A stretch of DNA of 9,264 nucleotides from Chloroflexota bacterium (GTDB lineage: Bacteria; Chloroflexota; Limnocylindria; Limnocylindrales; CSP1-4), in contig JACVXW010000030.1 of assembly GCA_015661135.1 (NCBI GenBank), forward strand, positions 1 through 9,264. The letters run 5' to 3'. The translations under genes and the position numbers were made by a program. The notes below the pieces were generated by a model that did no database searches, had not been told where the DNA came from, and saw only the letters and a list, made by a program, of their open reading frames with translations. Positions within the stretch are counted from its first letter, which is position 1, and every line of letters starts with the position of its first letter. Of the stretch, positions 1 to 6,678 are shown piece after piece.

Positions 1-87
1 ATGTGGCCGACATCCTTCGCGCTGACGGAGTTGACCGCCGCCGACGAGGCGAGGATCGCCGTGCTCGTGAAGAAAGCGGTGCGCTGA
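1..87 (+). CDS. C-terminal end of an unidentified protein (partial, starts before the window)
   Basis: Frame 1 is open from the first base to a TGA at 85-87 and encodes 28 residues: MWPTSFALTELTAADEARIA followed by VLVKKAVR. The window begins inside the gene, so the ATG at position 1 is probably an internal methionine. The pattern, a W-P-x-x-F-A-L stretch, then a strand-to-helix turn (LTAADEARI) and a basic C-terminal helix, resembles the tails I remember from small DUF1801/YdhG-like proteins. That match is from memory and too short to rely on. The gene converges on corA, leaving 39 bases between the two stop codons. Its function cannot be assigned from this fragment. Confidence 0.42.
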   Translation: MWPTSFALTELTAADEARIAVLVKKAVR

Positions 88-128
88 GGACTGAGCCGGA
101 CGACCTTCTCGGCTGGAGGACCAGTCCT
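87..128. terminator. Two-part inverted repeat between convergent genes, possible bidirectional terminator
   Basis: An outer 7-base inverted repeat, AGGACTG (87-93) with CAGTCCT (122-128), encloses an inner 5-base repeat, AGCCG (94-98) with CGGCT (110-114). A seven-base bulge lies on the right side. The structure spans the gap between the plus-strand stop (85-87) and the minus-strand corA stop (127-129), which is where a shared terminator would be expected. No T-run follows on either strand, so intrinsic termination is uncertain. Confidence 0.3.
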
Positions 129-1140
129 AGATCCAGTCGAGGCGGCGCAGGACGAGGGCGGCGATCACCGCGACCGAGATCGTGACGGCGGAGACGGCCC
201 AGAAACCGACCGCCTCGCCGCCGCTGAAGGCGAGGCCGGCCTCGCTCATGCCGAAGATCCCGGCGATCGCGCCCACGCCGGCGAGGAGGACCGTGACCCC
301 GGTCAGCCGTTTCATGATCGCCGACAGGTTGTTGTTCACCTGGGACAGGTAGACATCGAGCGTGGCGGTGACGAGCTCGCGGTCGTTGTCCAGCTCGTCG
401 GTCAGCCGGATGACGTGGTCGTAGATGTCGCGGAAGTAGAAGACCTCGTCGGCGTCGATCAGCTTGAGGTCCCGATTGGTGAGCTGGTTGAGGACCTCCC
501 GAACGGGCGAAACCGCCCGCCGGACGGACACCAGGTCACGCTTCAGGGCGAAGACGCGGCTGAGCGTGGCGCGATCCGCCCGGCCCATCACCTCGTCCTG
601 GATGGCATCGATGGCGTCCTCGACTCGATCGGCAAACGGAAAGTACCCATCGACGACCATGTCGCAGATGGCCCACAGCAGGTGGTCCGGCCCGGCCCGC
701 ATGATCGGCCCGGGGCCGGTCCGGAAGTGGCCCCCGGCGCGCGGATCCCAGTCGGCGGTGTGCGAGCTGAGCAGGAAGCCGTCGCCCAGGACGAGGTCGA
801 TCTCGTGCGAGTGGACCTCGTCCGTGTAATCCAGGGCAAAGAGGACGATGTGGACCAGGCCGTCGGTCGCCTCGATCTTGGAGCGCTGGTTGCCCTCCAC
901 GATGTCCTCGGCGATGAGCGGATGGAGCCCCAGCAGCGTCGCGATCCTGCTTACCTGGCTGGCAGATGGCGCCGTCAGGTCGATCCAGATCGTATCCACG
1001 GCAGCGCGCCGACCCTTGAAGAGCTCGCCCTCGAGGGCCGCCAGGCCCGGGCCATCGCGCCACTCCCGGACGGCCCCGTCGTGGAACGCCGCGACCGTGA
1101 CCCGACCGTCTGGTCCCGGGCCTGTCGCCGGACTGGTCAC
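127..1140 (-). CDS. corA: CorA-family divalent metal ion channel with a GMS instead of GMN motif
   Basis: The product is a 337-residue member of the CorA/Mrs2 family, whose members form pentameric inner-membrane channels for Mg2+ and sometimes Co2+, Ni2+ or Zn2+. A large cytoplasmic domain (about 1-275) carries family marks: WIDLTAP (52-58), HPLIAEDI (73-80), RRAVSPVREVL (207-217) and the pre-membrane helix YLSQVNNNLSAIMKRLT (264-280). Two C-terminal spans follow, about 280-298 and 311-332, with a basic end (RRLDWI). The family's signature GMN at the end of the first span reads GMS here (297-299, bases 244-252). The usual acidic MPEL loop is also absent, replaced by a short Gly-rich loop. The start is GTG at 1140, behind a strong GGGAGGG at spacing 5. 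It overlaps the stop of the MFS gene by four bases (GTGA), so co-translation is likely. Fold assignment is firm; ion specificity is not known. Confidence 0.88.
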   Translation of the reverse strand: MTSPATGPGPDGRVTVAAFHDGAVREWRDGPGLAALEGELFKGRRAAVDTIWIDLTAPSASQVSRIATLLGLHPLIAEDIVEGNQRSKIEATDGLVHIVLFALDYTDEVHSHEIDLVLGDGFLLSSHTADWDPRAGGHFRTGPGPIMRAGPDHLLWAICDMVVDGYFPFADRVEDAIDAIQDEVMGRADRATLSRVFALKRDLVSVRRAVSPVREVLNQLTNRDLKLIDADEVFYFRDIYDHVIRLTDELDNDRELVTATLDVYLSQVNNNLSAIMKRLTGVTVLLAGVGAIAGIFGMSEAGLAFSGGEAVGFWAVSAVTISVAVIAALVLRRLDWI

Positions 1141-2774
1141 GCATTCCCTCCCGGTTCCGCTAGCGGCGCCGCGTCGTCCCGGGCCACGTCCGTTGCCTCG
1201 GCGGCCTCGGTGGCGAGGATACGCCGCCGCCGGAGGGCGAGGGCGGGCACGATCGCCAGGGCACTGATCAGCGCCGCCACGAAGAACACCCCGACGAGGA
1301 TGCGGGCCGCCTCGCCGGACGCCCAGTCCTCGAGCGCCTGGACCACGAGCCCGTCACGCAACGGGCGGTCACGGAGCGCTTCGGGGATGAACTGCCTGTA
1401 GGCGTCGGGCGTGGCGTAGACCTCGCGGGTCAGCCGGTCGATCGTCGTGGATCCGAAGGCGGTGAGCGCGGCCAGCCCCACGGCCATCCCGATCATCCGG
1501 GCGACCGTGACGGTCGCCGAGGCGACCCCGAACGCGGCGGAGCCAAGGGCGTCGATCGCGGCGGTGGATCGCGGCGTCACCGTGAGGCCGAACCCCAGCC
1601 CGAACGCTGCCATCCAGCCGGCGACCTCGGTCAGCGAGGTCACGGGCGTCCAGGCCCCCATCCGGGCGAGGGCGATCGTGCTCAGCCCGAGCCCAACGAG
1701 GGTCACGGCCCGGAGGCCCGCGGCGCGCAACGCGAACCCCGAGCCCAGCGCGCCGAGCGCGGTGGCCCCCGCCAGCGCCCCGAGCGCGACCCGCTGGGCG
1801 TCTGGCCCGCCGTACAGGACGCGATCCACGAAGACGGCGCCACCCACGATCGCCGTCGCAAGGCCGTACCCGGTGAGCAGGGAGACGAGGGCGGCGGATG
1901 AAAACGTGGTCGATCTGAAGAGCCGAATGTCCAGGAACCCGGTCGGGTGGCGGATGCCCATGCGCGCCGCGAGAACGCCGGACAAGGCGGCGGCTACCGC
2001 CAGACCCCCGATCACGGTGGCCGGATCACGATCCGCGATCTGTTCGCTTCCGGCGAGCGTCGTCGCCACGAGCGCCAGCCCCAGGGCGAGCGAGAACGCG
2101 ACGGCGCCGGGGAGGTCCAGGCTCCCGGCCCGCCGAGGCGTCTCCCAGCCGTGCGCCGCCGCCCAGGCGACCGCGAGGCAGGCGATGCCGATCGGGACGT
2201 TGAGGTAGAAGACGTAGCGCCACGAGGCCTCGAGGGCGGTGCGGAGCGGACCGTCCAGGATGCCCGCGCCGTCGAGGGCCGCCGCCGGGCGGATCCCGCC
2301 GATGATCCAGGCCCCGACGAACGGGCCGGCGGCCATCCCGAGGAAGGTCAGTGCGCCGATGACGCCCAGCGCCCTGGGCCGGTCGTGATCATGAAAGAGG
2401 TGCGAGGCCGCCGCGGTTCCCACCGGAACCAGGATCCCCCCGCCGATCGCCTGGACCACGCGGGCCCCGATCAGCGCCTCGAGCGAGGGGGCGAGGCCCG
2501 CGAGCAATGACCCCAGCGTGAACAGGGCGATCCCGCCGAGGAAGAGCCGGCGGACGCCCCACTGGTCGGCGAGCCGCCCGGCCAGCGGCATCGTCACGAC
2601 GTACGCGAGCAGGTAGGCATTGATGATCCAGGACGCCTCGCGGAGGGCGCTCCAGCTGGCGAGGTCGGTGACGATGGACGGCAGGGCGACCGCCGTGATC
2701 ATCAGCTCCAGACCGGCCAGGAAGACGCCGGCCCCGAGCACGGTGAGCAGCACCAGGCGCGACCGGCGGTCCAT
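1137..2774 (-). CDS. MFS exporter of the DHA2 (EmrB/QacA, 14-span) type
   Basis: The product is a 545-residue integral membrane protein of the major facilitator superfamily, likely a proton-coupled exporter. Visible marks are motif A after the second span (GRLADQWGVRRLFLG, 66-80), the preceding WIINAYLLAYVVTMPLA stretch (49-65), a motif C-like GMAAGPFVGAW (147-157) and the WRYVFYLNVPIGI element (185-197) characteristic of DHA2 proteins. Length and the number of hydrophobic stretches fit 14 spans. The first span has Glu (E23) where drug exporters often have Asp. The C-terminus is a short Ala/Asp-rich cytoplasmic tail after an RRRR stretch. I chose ATG 2774 because the reading frame further upstream has only a TTG at 2870, inside nosY, and encodes a non-membrane leader. 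No clear Shine-Dalgarno precedes the ATG. The gene follows nosY by 38 bases and overlaps corA by four. The substrate cannot be read from the sequence; a link to nitrous oxide metabolism is not established. Confidence 0.85.
   Translation of the reverse strand: MDRRSRLVLLTVLGAGVFLAGLELMITAVALPSIVTDLASWSALREASWIINAYLLAYVVTMPLAGRLADQWGVRRLFLGGIALFTLGSLLAGLAPSLEALIGARVVQAIGGGILVPVGTAAASHLFHDHDRPRALGVIGALTFLGMAAGPFVGAWIIGGIRPAAALDGAGILDGPLRTALEASWRYVFYLNVPIGIACLAVAWAAAHGWETPRRAGSLDLPGAVAFSLALGLALVATTLAGSEQIADRDPATVIGGLAVAAALSGVLAARMGIRHPTGFLDIRLFRSTTFSSAALVSLLTGYGLATAIVGGAVFVDRVLYGGPDAQRVALGALAGATALGALGSGFALRAAGLRAVTLVGLGLSTIALARMGAWTPVTSLTEVAGWMAAFGLGFGLTVTPRSTAAIDALGSAAFGVASATVTVARMIGMAVGLAALTAFGSTTIDRLTREVYATPDAYRQFIPEALRDRPLRDGLVVQALEDWASGEAARILVGVFFVAALISALAIVPALALRRRRILATEAAEATDVARDDAAPLAEPGGNA
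1146..1152 (-). promoter_or_regulatory. Strong ribosome binding site setting the corA GTG start
   Basis: On the minus strand GGGAGGG is followed by AATGC and then GTG at 1140. This fixes the GTG as the start. An ATG at 1142-1144 is out of frame with corA and too close to the Shine-Dalgarno. The site lies inside the 3' end of the MFS gene. Confidence 0.6.
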
Positions 2775-2812
2775 CAGGTGCGAGTCTAGGCGCGCCGGAG
2801 TCGCCGAGTCCG

Positions 2813-3628
2813 TCAGGCGTCCCGGCGAGCAGCGATCTGGCGCGCCACCACGAGTGGCAGCACTACCCAAGCGGCCACGACGGCGAGGAGCATGGCGACC
2901 GCGCCGGGTGCCCCGAGCCGCAGGACCAGGTACTGGCCCACGGGACCCAGGACGCCGCCCCCGGCATCGAGGAGGAGAAGGGCTGCCAGGCGGCCGGACG
3001 TGAACGGGTCAATGGCGACCGCGGCCAGGATCGCGCCCTCGCCCAGGCGGACAAAGACGCCCAGACCCAGGACCACGAGGTCCAGGCCGATCGCGAGGAC
3101 GAACCAGGCGGCGACGGCGCCCAGGGCGGCCTGGAGGCGGCTCGACGCGGCGGCCCCCACGAGGACCCCGATGGCGGCGGCCGCGGCGGCGACCACGAGC
3201 ATCACCCCGAACAGGGCCGCGAACGTCGGCAGGTCCGCGAGGGGGACGTTGCCGGCGATCACGAGCGCTGCCAGCCCGAACCCGACACCGAGCGAGAGCC
3301 ACGCGGCGGCCGTCACGGACCACCAGGTTGCGACCACGAGCGCCCCGGGCCCGACGCCACGTGCCCGCAGGAGGGCGGCGAACCCGCTCTCGCGGTCGCC
3401 GGCCAGGCCGAGTGCCCCGAGCAGGATCGCCTGGGCCGTGGGCAGGAGGATCGCGAGATTGACGATGGCCGCGGCCGCCGGGCCGACGGCGCCGAGCCCC
3501 ACCTGCCGGAACGAGCCGAGGCCGAGCACGGTGGTGAGGCCCGCGGCAAGTGCGAAGACACCGGCCGCAACGAGCGCGGCCCGGCCACGGAGGAGCACGC
3601 GGGCCTGGAAGCGGGCGAGCGCGGTCAC
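2813..3628 (-). CDS. nosY: NosY-like ABC-2 permease subunit of the NosDFY copper-site maturation complex
   Basis: The product is 271 residues, very hydrophobic, with six predicted spans at about 17-38, 48-76, 97-125, 132-161, 167-193 and 241-263. That is the size and topology of NosY, the permease of the NosDFY machine needed to mature the CuZ site of nitrous oxide reductase. A cytoplasmic GDRESG segment (77-82) after the second span and an IDPFTSGRL stretch (206-214) before the last span match the general ABC-2/NosY pattern, in which a DP or NP element precedes the long final loop. Sequence conservation is otherwise low, so the name rests mainly on topology and on its place next to nosF and nosD. 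The start is GTG at 3628 behind GAGGG (3635-3639, spacing 6), overlapping the nosF stop by four bases. It is the last gene of the tightly packed nos set. Confidence 0.82.
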   Translation of the reverse strand: MTALARFQARVLLRGRAALVAAGVFALAAGLTTVLGLGSFRQVGLGAVGPAAAAIVNLAILLPTAQAILLGALGLAGDRESGFAALLRARGVGPGALVVATWWSVTAAAWLSLGVGFGLAALVIAGNVPLADLPTFAALFGVMLVVAAAAAAIGVLVGAAASSRLQAALGAVAAWFVLAIGLDLVVLGLGVFVRLGEGAILAAVAIDPFTSGRLAALLLLDAGGGVLGPVGQYLVLRLGAPGAVAMLLAVVAAWVVLPLVVARQIAARRDA

Positions 3629-4326
3629 GCCGCGCCCTCGGACTCGGCGATGCGATCAACGGAATCGAGGCGATCCAGGCCGGCGATCGCCGCGGCGGCC
3701 GGCCCGAGCCAGGCAGCCCGCCCGTCTGCCACGCGGATCGCGAGATCGGCGGCGGTGAGGATGTCGAGCGCGGCGGGGCTCGCCACGAGGACCATCGCCC
3801 CGGCGTCGCGATGGGCCCGGACGAGGGCGGTCGCGATTGCCCGGCCGGCATCGTCCAGGTTCGCCAGGGGCTCGTCCAGCAGGATGAGATCCGGGGCGCC
3901 CATGAGCACGCCGGCGAGCGCAACGCGCTGGGCCTGGCCGCCCGACAGCTCCCCGATTCGCCGCCCCCCGTCCGGGACGAAGCCCTCCGGGAGGGGGAAC
4001 CGGTCCGGCGCCCCGCCGGCCAGCGCGCGCAGGAGCGACAGGACGTCGGCGATGGTGGCCGTCGCGGGCAGGCGCAGCCGCTGGGGCAGGTAGGCGACCC
4101 GGCCGTCTCCCGGCCGGACCGGCCGGCCGTCCAGGACGGCCTCGCCCTGGTGGCGCAGGATCCCGGCGAGGCAGCCGAGCAGGGTGGACTTGCCGGCGCC
4201 GTTGGTACCGATGACCGCCAGCAGCGTGGAGCCGGGCAGGTCCAGGTCGACGCCGTCGAGCGCGACGCGCTCGCCGTAGCGCTTGCCGAGGCCGCGGACC
4301 ACGAGGCGGGACGCCGACCCGGTCAC
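3625..4326 (-). CDS. nosF: NosF-like ABC transporter ATPase for nitrous oxide reductase maturation
   Basis: The product is a 233-residue single ABC nucleotide-binding domain. Walker A is GTNGAGKS (40-47), the Q-loop is LPQ (Q82), the signature is LSGGQ (127-131), Walker B is LILLDE (147-152) with the catalytic glutamate E152, and the D-loop is ANLD (155-158). The usual H-loop TH pair is replaced by Ser-Pro (183-184), which may weaken or alter ATP hydrolysis. It would sit on the cytoplasmic face of NosY and power NosD-dependent CuZ assembly. The start is GTG at 4326, whose GTGA overlaps the nosD stop. The frame stays open upstream to 4443, but that extension is Pro/Arg-rich, lies inside nosD and does not look like an ABC N-terminus. 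The domain proper begins at LVVRGLGKRYG. No Shine-Dalgarno is seen, so translation is probably coupled to nosD. It is shorter than typical NosF (around 300 residues), as it lacks a C-terminal extension. Confidence 0.88.
   Translation of the reverse strand: MTGSASRLVVRGLGKRYGERVALDGVDLDLPGSTLLAVIGTNGAGKSTLLGCLAGILRHQGEAVLDGRPVRPGDGRVAYLPQRLRLPATATIADVLSLLRALAGGAPDRFPLPEGFVPDGGRRIGELSGGQAQRVALAGVLMGAPDLILLDEPLANLDDAGRAIATALVRAHRDAGAMVLVASPAALDILTAADLAIRVADGRAAWLGPAAAAIAGLDRLDSVDRIAESEGAA
3635..3639 (-). promoter_or_regulatory. Ribosome binding site for nosY inside the end of nosF
   Basis: GAGGG lies six bases upstream of the GTG at 3628 on the minus strand. Together with the GTGA overlap it supports this start and suggests reinitiation plus direct ribosome loading. 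Confidence 0.45.
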
Positions 4327-6671
4327 GGCAGCGTCGCCGCGCGCGCCGGGAGGCTGAAGCGGCGGAGGCTTGCCAGGTCGCCGCGCAGCGCAGCGGCCCA
4401 GAGGATCGCGAGGGCGAGCAGAGAGCCGCCCAGTGCCCGCCACGCAGCCAGCACGCCGGCCGCGTCAGGTGCGGTGCCGGTGTCTCCCGGTGCGAGGGCG
4501 CCAACGGGGGCGGCTCCGGCTCCGTGACCGGCGTGCGCCCCGTCAGCGTGCGCCCCGCCGGCGAGCGGCGGCACGGGCACCGCGGGTCCTGCCGCCGGCG
4601 TTCCATCGGCCAGAACGGCCACCGCGTGGATGCGAGGGAAGGCGTCCCGAGCGACCGGCTCGCGCGCACTCTCCCAGACGGCCCGGGCGGTGTCGAGCAC
4701 AGCGAGCGCCGGGCTCGTCCGATAGGCAGCCAGGGCCGGAGCGACGGCCAGCAACATCTCGCCGGCGCCGCCGGCCGTGTACGGGATATCGCCTATCCCG
4801 TCGGCGTCAAGGTCGAAGCCCGGGTAGTCGCTCCAGGTGTTGCCCGTCCCGCCGTTCGCCCAGTCGTTATGACGCTCCACGCCGACCTCCAGGGCAAGGA
4901 CCTGGGTGAGGTTGCCGTCGAAGTCGTTTGCGGCGAAGGCGAGATCCGCCGTGGCCATCAGCGCGATGCCGACGTCGTTGCCGGCGAACCGGTTGCGGAC
5001 GACAAGGGCTTCCTCGGGATCGTGGTGGACCGTGCCCTCGGCCTGGAGGCCGATCCGGTTCCGGGCCACGACGTTCTCCGCCAACCGGACGCCCACGACA
5101 TCCTTGAGGACGATGCCGTAGCCCGTGCCCCCGGACCTGGCATCCAGGAGCGCGTTGCGTCCGGCCAGGACCCCGGTCGTGTTCATGAACACCAGGCCGG
5201 ACAGGTTCCCGCGGGCGGTGTTGCCGAACACCGTCACCGTCCGGCCGAACATGGCGTGGACGGCGTAGCGGCTCCGGTCCACGACGTTCGAATCGACGAG
5301 AACCTCCTCCGCGTAGTTCAGGTAGATGGCGTCCCGGACGTCCACGATCCGGTTTTCGCGGATGAGCACCCCCACCGTGGTCCAGATGCTGATGCCGTCG
5401 CCCTGGCCGCCCGGACCGGCACCGTCAGCGTGCCCGGCATGCGGGTCGGCGCCGGCCGTTGCGCCTTCGCTGCCGCGAGGACCGCTCGCGTCGCCCATGG
5501 CTGGTTCGCTCGCGGCTGCGCCGGTGCCGGCGGCGTGTCCCGCGCCGCTCGCGACCTGGCCCGAGCCGGTCAGGACGTTGCCCACGATCCGCACGTCGGC
5601 ACCGCCGTTCACGGAGATACCGGTGAAGAAGTCGGTCAGGGTGTTGCCCTCGATCGTGACCCGGCTTGCCTCGAGCGTCTTGATGGCTGCCCCATCCTCG
5701 ACCTGACTGCCGGTGTGTGCAAGCCGGAAACCGCGGAGCGTGACGTCATCGGCGCCGATGGTAACGATCGTGCCCCTGCCTCGACCGTCAAGGAGCACGT
5801 CGCCATCGGCGACGAGTGTGAGCGGGCGCTCGATGACGAGGTGGACCCGGTACGAACCGGCCGGCACGACGATCGTCGCACCGGCCGGGGCCGCCTGGAC
5901 GAGGCGGGCGAGATCCACCGGGCCGGCTGGGGGTCCGGCTCCTGCAGCATGGAGATCGGCCGGCGGGCGGACCGCCGGGATGACGAACAGGAGCGTCCCG
6001 AGGGTCGCCAGCACGAGGACCATGATGGACACGGCCGCGCGGAACGGAATCGGCGGCATGGTTGCCCGCCGGGCGGCGAGGGCGATCACGCCGGCGACCC
6101 AGAGCAACCCGAGAGCGGGCCCGGGATACGTCCAGATCGTGAAGTTCCAGACCGTGGACGGCCCCACGACGAGCGGCACGAACGGGTCCAGGCGGAGCGC
6201 CGAGCTCGTGTCCAGCTCGGAGCCAAAGATGATCAGCCAGCGCTGGATGTCGGCCAGGACGCCTAGCGGGACCAGGAACAGGCCCAGGACCGCGAGACGG
6301 CCCAGCCGCCCAGGGACGAAGATGGCGAAGGCGAGCATCGCCGCGCAGCCCACGATCGCGAGCGGCCAGAGGCCCAGCTCCGGCACGATCGCGAGGTCCA
6401 CGGGGCGCATCCCGATGTAGTGATTGAGGGTGTTCACCTCGCTCACCGGGCCCTCTGCCCGGCCACCGTAGAACCACAGGGCGAGGCCCTTCGGATACTG
6501 CGGCGCCTGGAGCGTGGTGCCCCAGATCGGGAGGGTCCCGGCGACGACGAGAGCGACGGCGCCTGCCAGCGCCAGCACGGGCGCCACGAGTGGCGAACCA
6601 CGCCAGCCGCGTCGCGAGACGCGGCCGACGGCCAGTTCCACCGGCCCGCGCGCGGCCGCCGTGCCCGTCAT
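4323..6671 (-). CDS. nosD: NosD copper-site maturation protein fused to an N-terminal multi-span membrane module
   Basis: The product is 782 residues. Residues 1-235 hold about five spans (28-50, 92-118, 122-145, 172-201, 209-233). The first outside loop carries APQYPKGL (56-63) and NTLNHYIGM (80-88), motifs I remember from stand-alone membrane proteins in nos clusters of Bacteroidota (unverified). Residues about 250-635 form the NosD parallel beta-helix: repeated short V-x-I-x-x-N turns (VTIEGNTL, VRIVGNVL, VLIRENRI, VLVDSNVV) and the NosD-type end NTWSDYPGFDLDADGIGDIPY in 611-631. A SPALAVLD stretch (653-660), like that after the helix in other NosDs, follows, then a His-rich linker and a last span (about 744-762). 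NosD works outside the membrane with NosF and NosY to build the CuZ site. Two His-rich stretches (371-424, 706-719) are unusual. The ATG lies seven bases after the cupredoxin stop; the end overlaps nosF by four. NosD identity is firm; the role of the membrane module is unknown. Confidence 0.88.
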   Translation of the reverse strand: MTGTAAARGPVELAVGRVSRRGWRGSPLVAPVLALAGAVALVVAGTLPIWGTTLQAPQYPKGLALWFYGGRAEGPVSEVNTLNHYIGMRPVDLAIVPELGLWPLAIVGCAAMLAFAIFVPGRLGRLAVLGLFLVPLGVLADIQRWLIIFGSELDTSSALRLDPFVPLVVGPSTVWNFTIWTYPGPALGLLWVAGVIALAARRATMPPIPFRAAVSIMVLVLATLGTLLFVIPAVRPPADLHAAGAGPPAGPVDLARLVQAAPAGATIVVPAGSYRVHLVIERPLTLVADGDVLLDGRGRGTIVTIGADDVTLRGFRLAHTGSQVEDGAAIKTLEASRVTIEGNTLTDFFTGISVNGGADVRIVGNVLTGSGQVASGAGHAAGTGAAASEPAMGDASGPRGSEGATAGADPHAGHADGAGPGGQGDGISIWTTVGVLIRENRIVDVRDAIYLNYAEEVLVDSNVVDRSRYAVHAMFGRTVTVFGNTARGNLSGLVFMNTTGVLAGRNALLDARSGGTGYGIVLKDVVGVRLAENVVARNRIGLQAEGTVHHDPEEALVVRNRFAGNDVGIALMATADLAFAANDFDGNLTQVLALEVGVERHNDWANGGTGNTWSDYPGFDLDADGIGDIPYTAGGAGEMLLAVAPALAAYRTSPALAVLDTARAVWESAREPVARDAFPRIHAVAVLADGTPAAGPAVPVPPLAGGAHADGAHAGHGAGAAPVGALAPGDTGTAPDAAGVLAAWRALGGSLLALAILWAAALRGDLASLRRFSLPARAATLP
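4515..4556 (-). other. His-rich linker before the last membrane span of NosD
   Basis: These bases encode residues 706-719, GAHADGAHAGHGAG: three His spaced among Gly, Ala and Asp, in a Pro/Ala/Gly-rich linker (about 690-740) just outside the membrane. The composition suits loose copper binding, but a flexible spacer is also possible. Confidence 0.5.
5400..5561 (-). other. Low-complexity His/Gly/Ala insert within the NosD beta-helix
   Basis: These bases encode residues 371-424, rich in Gly, Ala and Ser, with His at 379, 411 and 414, Met at 392 and the peptide DPHAGHADGAG. The stretch separates the helix turn ending NVLTGSG from the next, GDGISIW. It shares HAGH and HADGA with the later linker at 706-719, so the two may have related origins or the same metal-binding role. 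There are no cysteines in it. Confidence 0.55.
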
Positions 6672-6678
6672 CGATCGC

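Noticed and set aside
3..185. Plus-strand 60-codon open frame at the left edge
   Set aside because: Arg/Gly/Ser-rich translation running across the gap and into corA; frame 1, which ends at 87, gives a far more protein-like tail.
415..1401. Plus-strand open frame opposite corA and the MFS end
   Set aside because: It crosses the boundary of two well-supported genes and shows no domain or ribosome binding site.
2775..2870. Upstream extension of the MFS gene to a TTG at 2870
   Set aside because: It would overlap nosY by 58 bases and add a 32-residue non-membrane leader unlike MFS starts; ATG 2774 directly precedes a typical basic N-terminus and first span.
4327..4443. Upstream extension of nosF by 39 residues
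   Set aside because: The extension is Pro/Arg/Gly-rich, lies wholly inside nosD in another frame, and the ABC domain starts cleanly after the GTG at 4326.
4524..6266. Long plus-strand open frame (580 codons) opposite nosD
   Set aside because: Its translation is low in hydrophobic order and full of Asp/Arg/Gly, while the minus strand gives clear beta-helix repeats and membrane spans.
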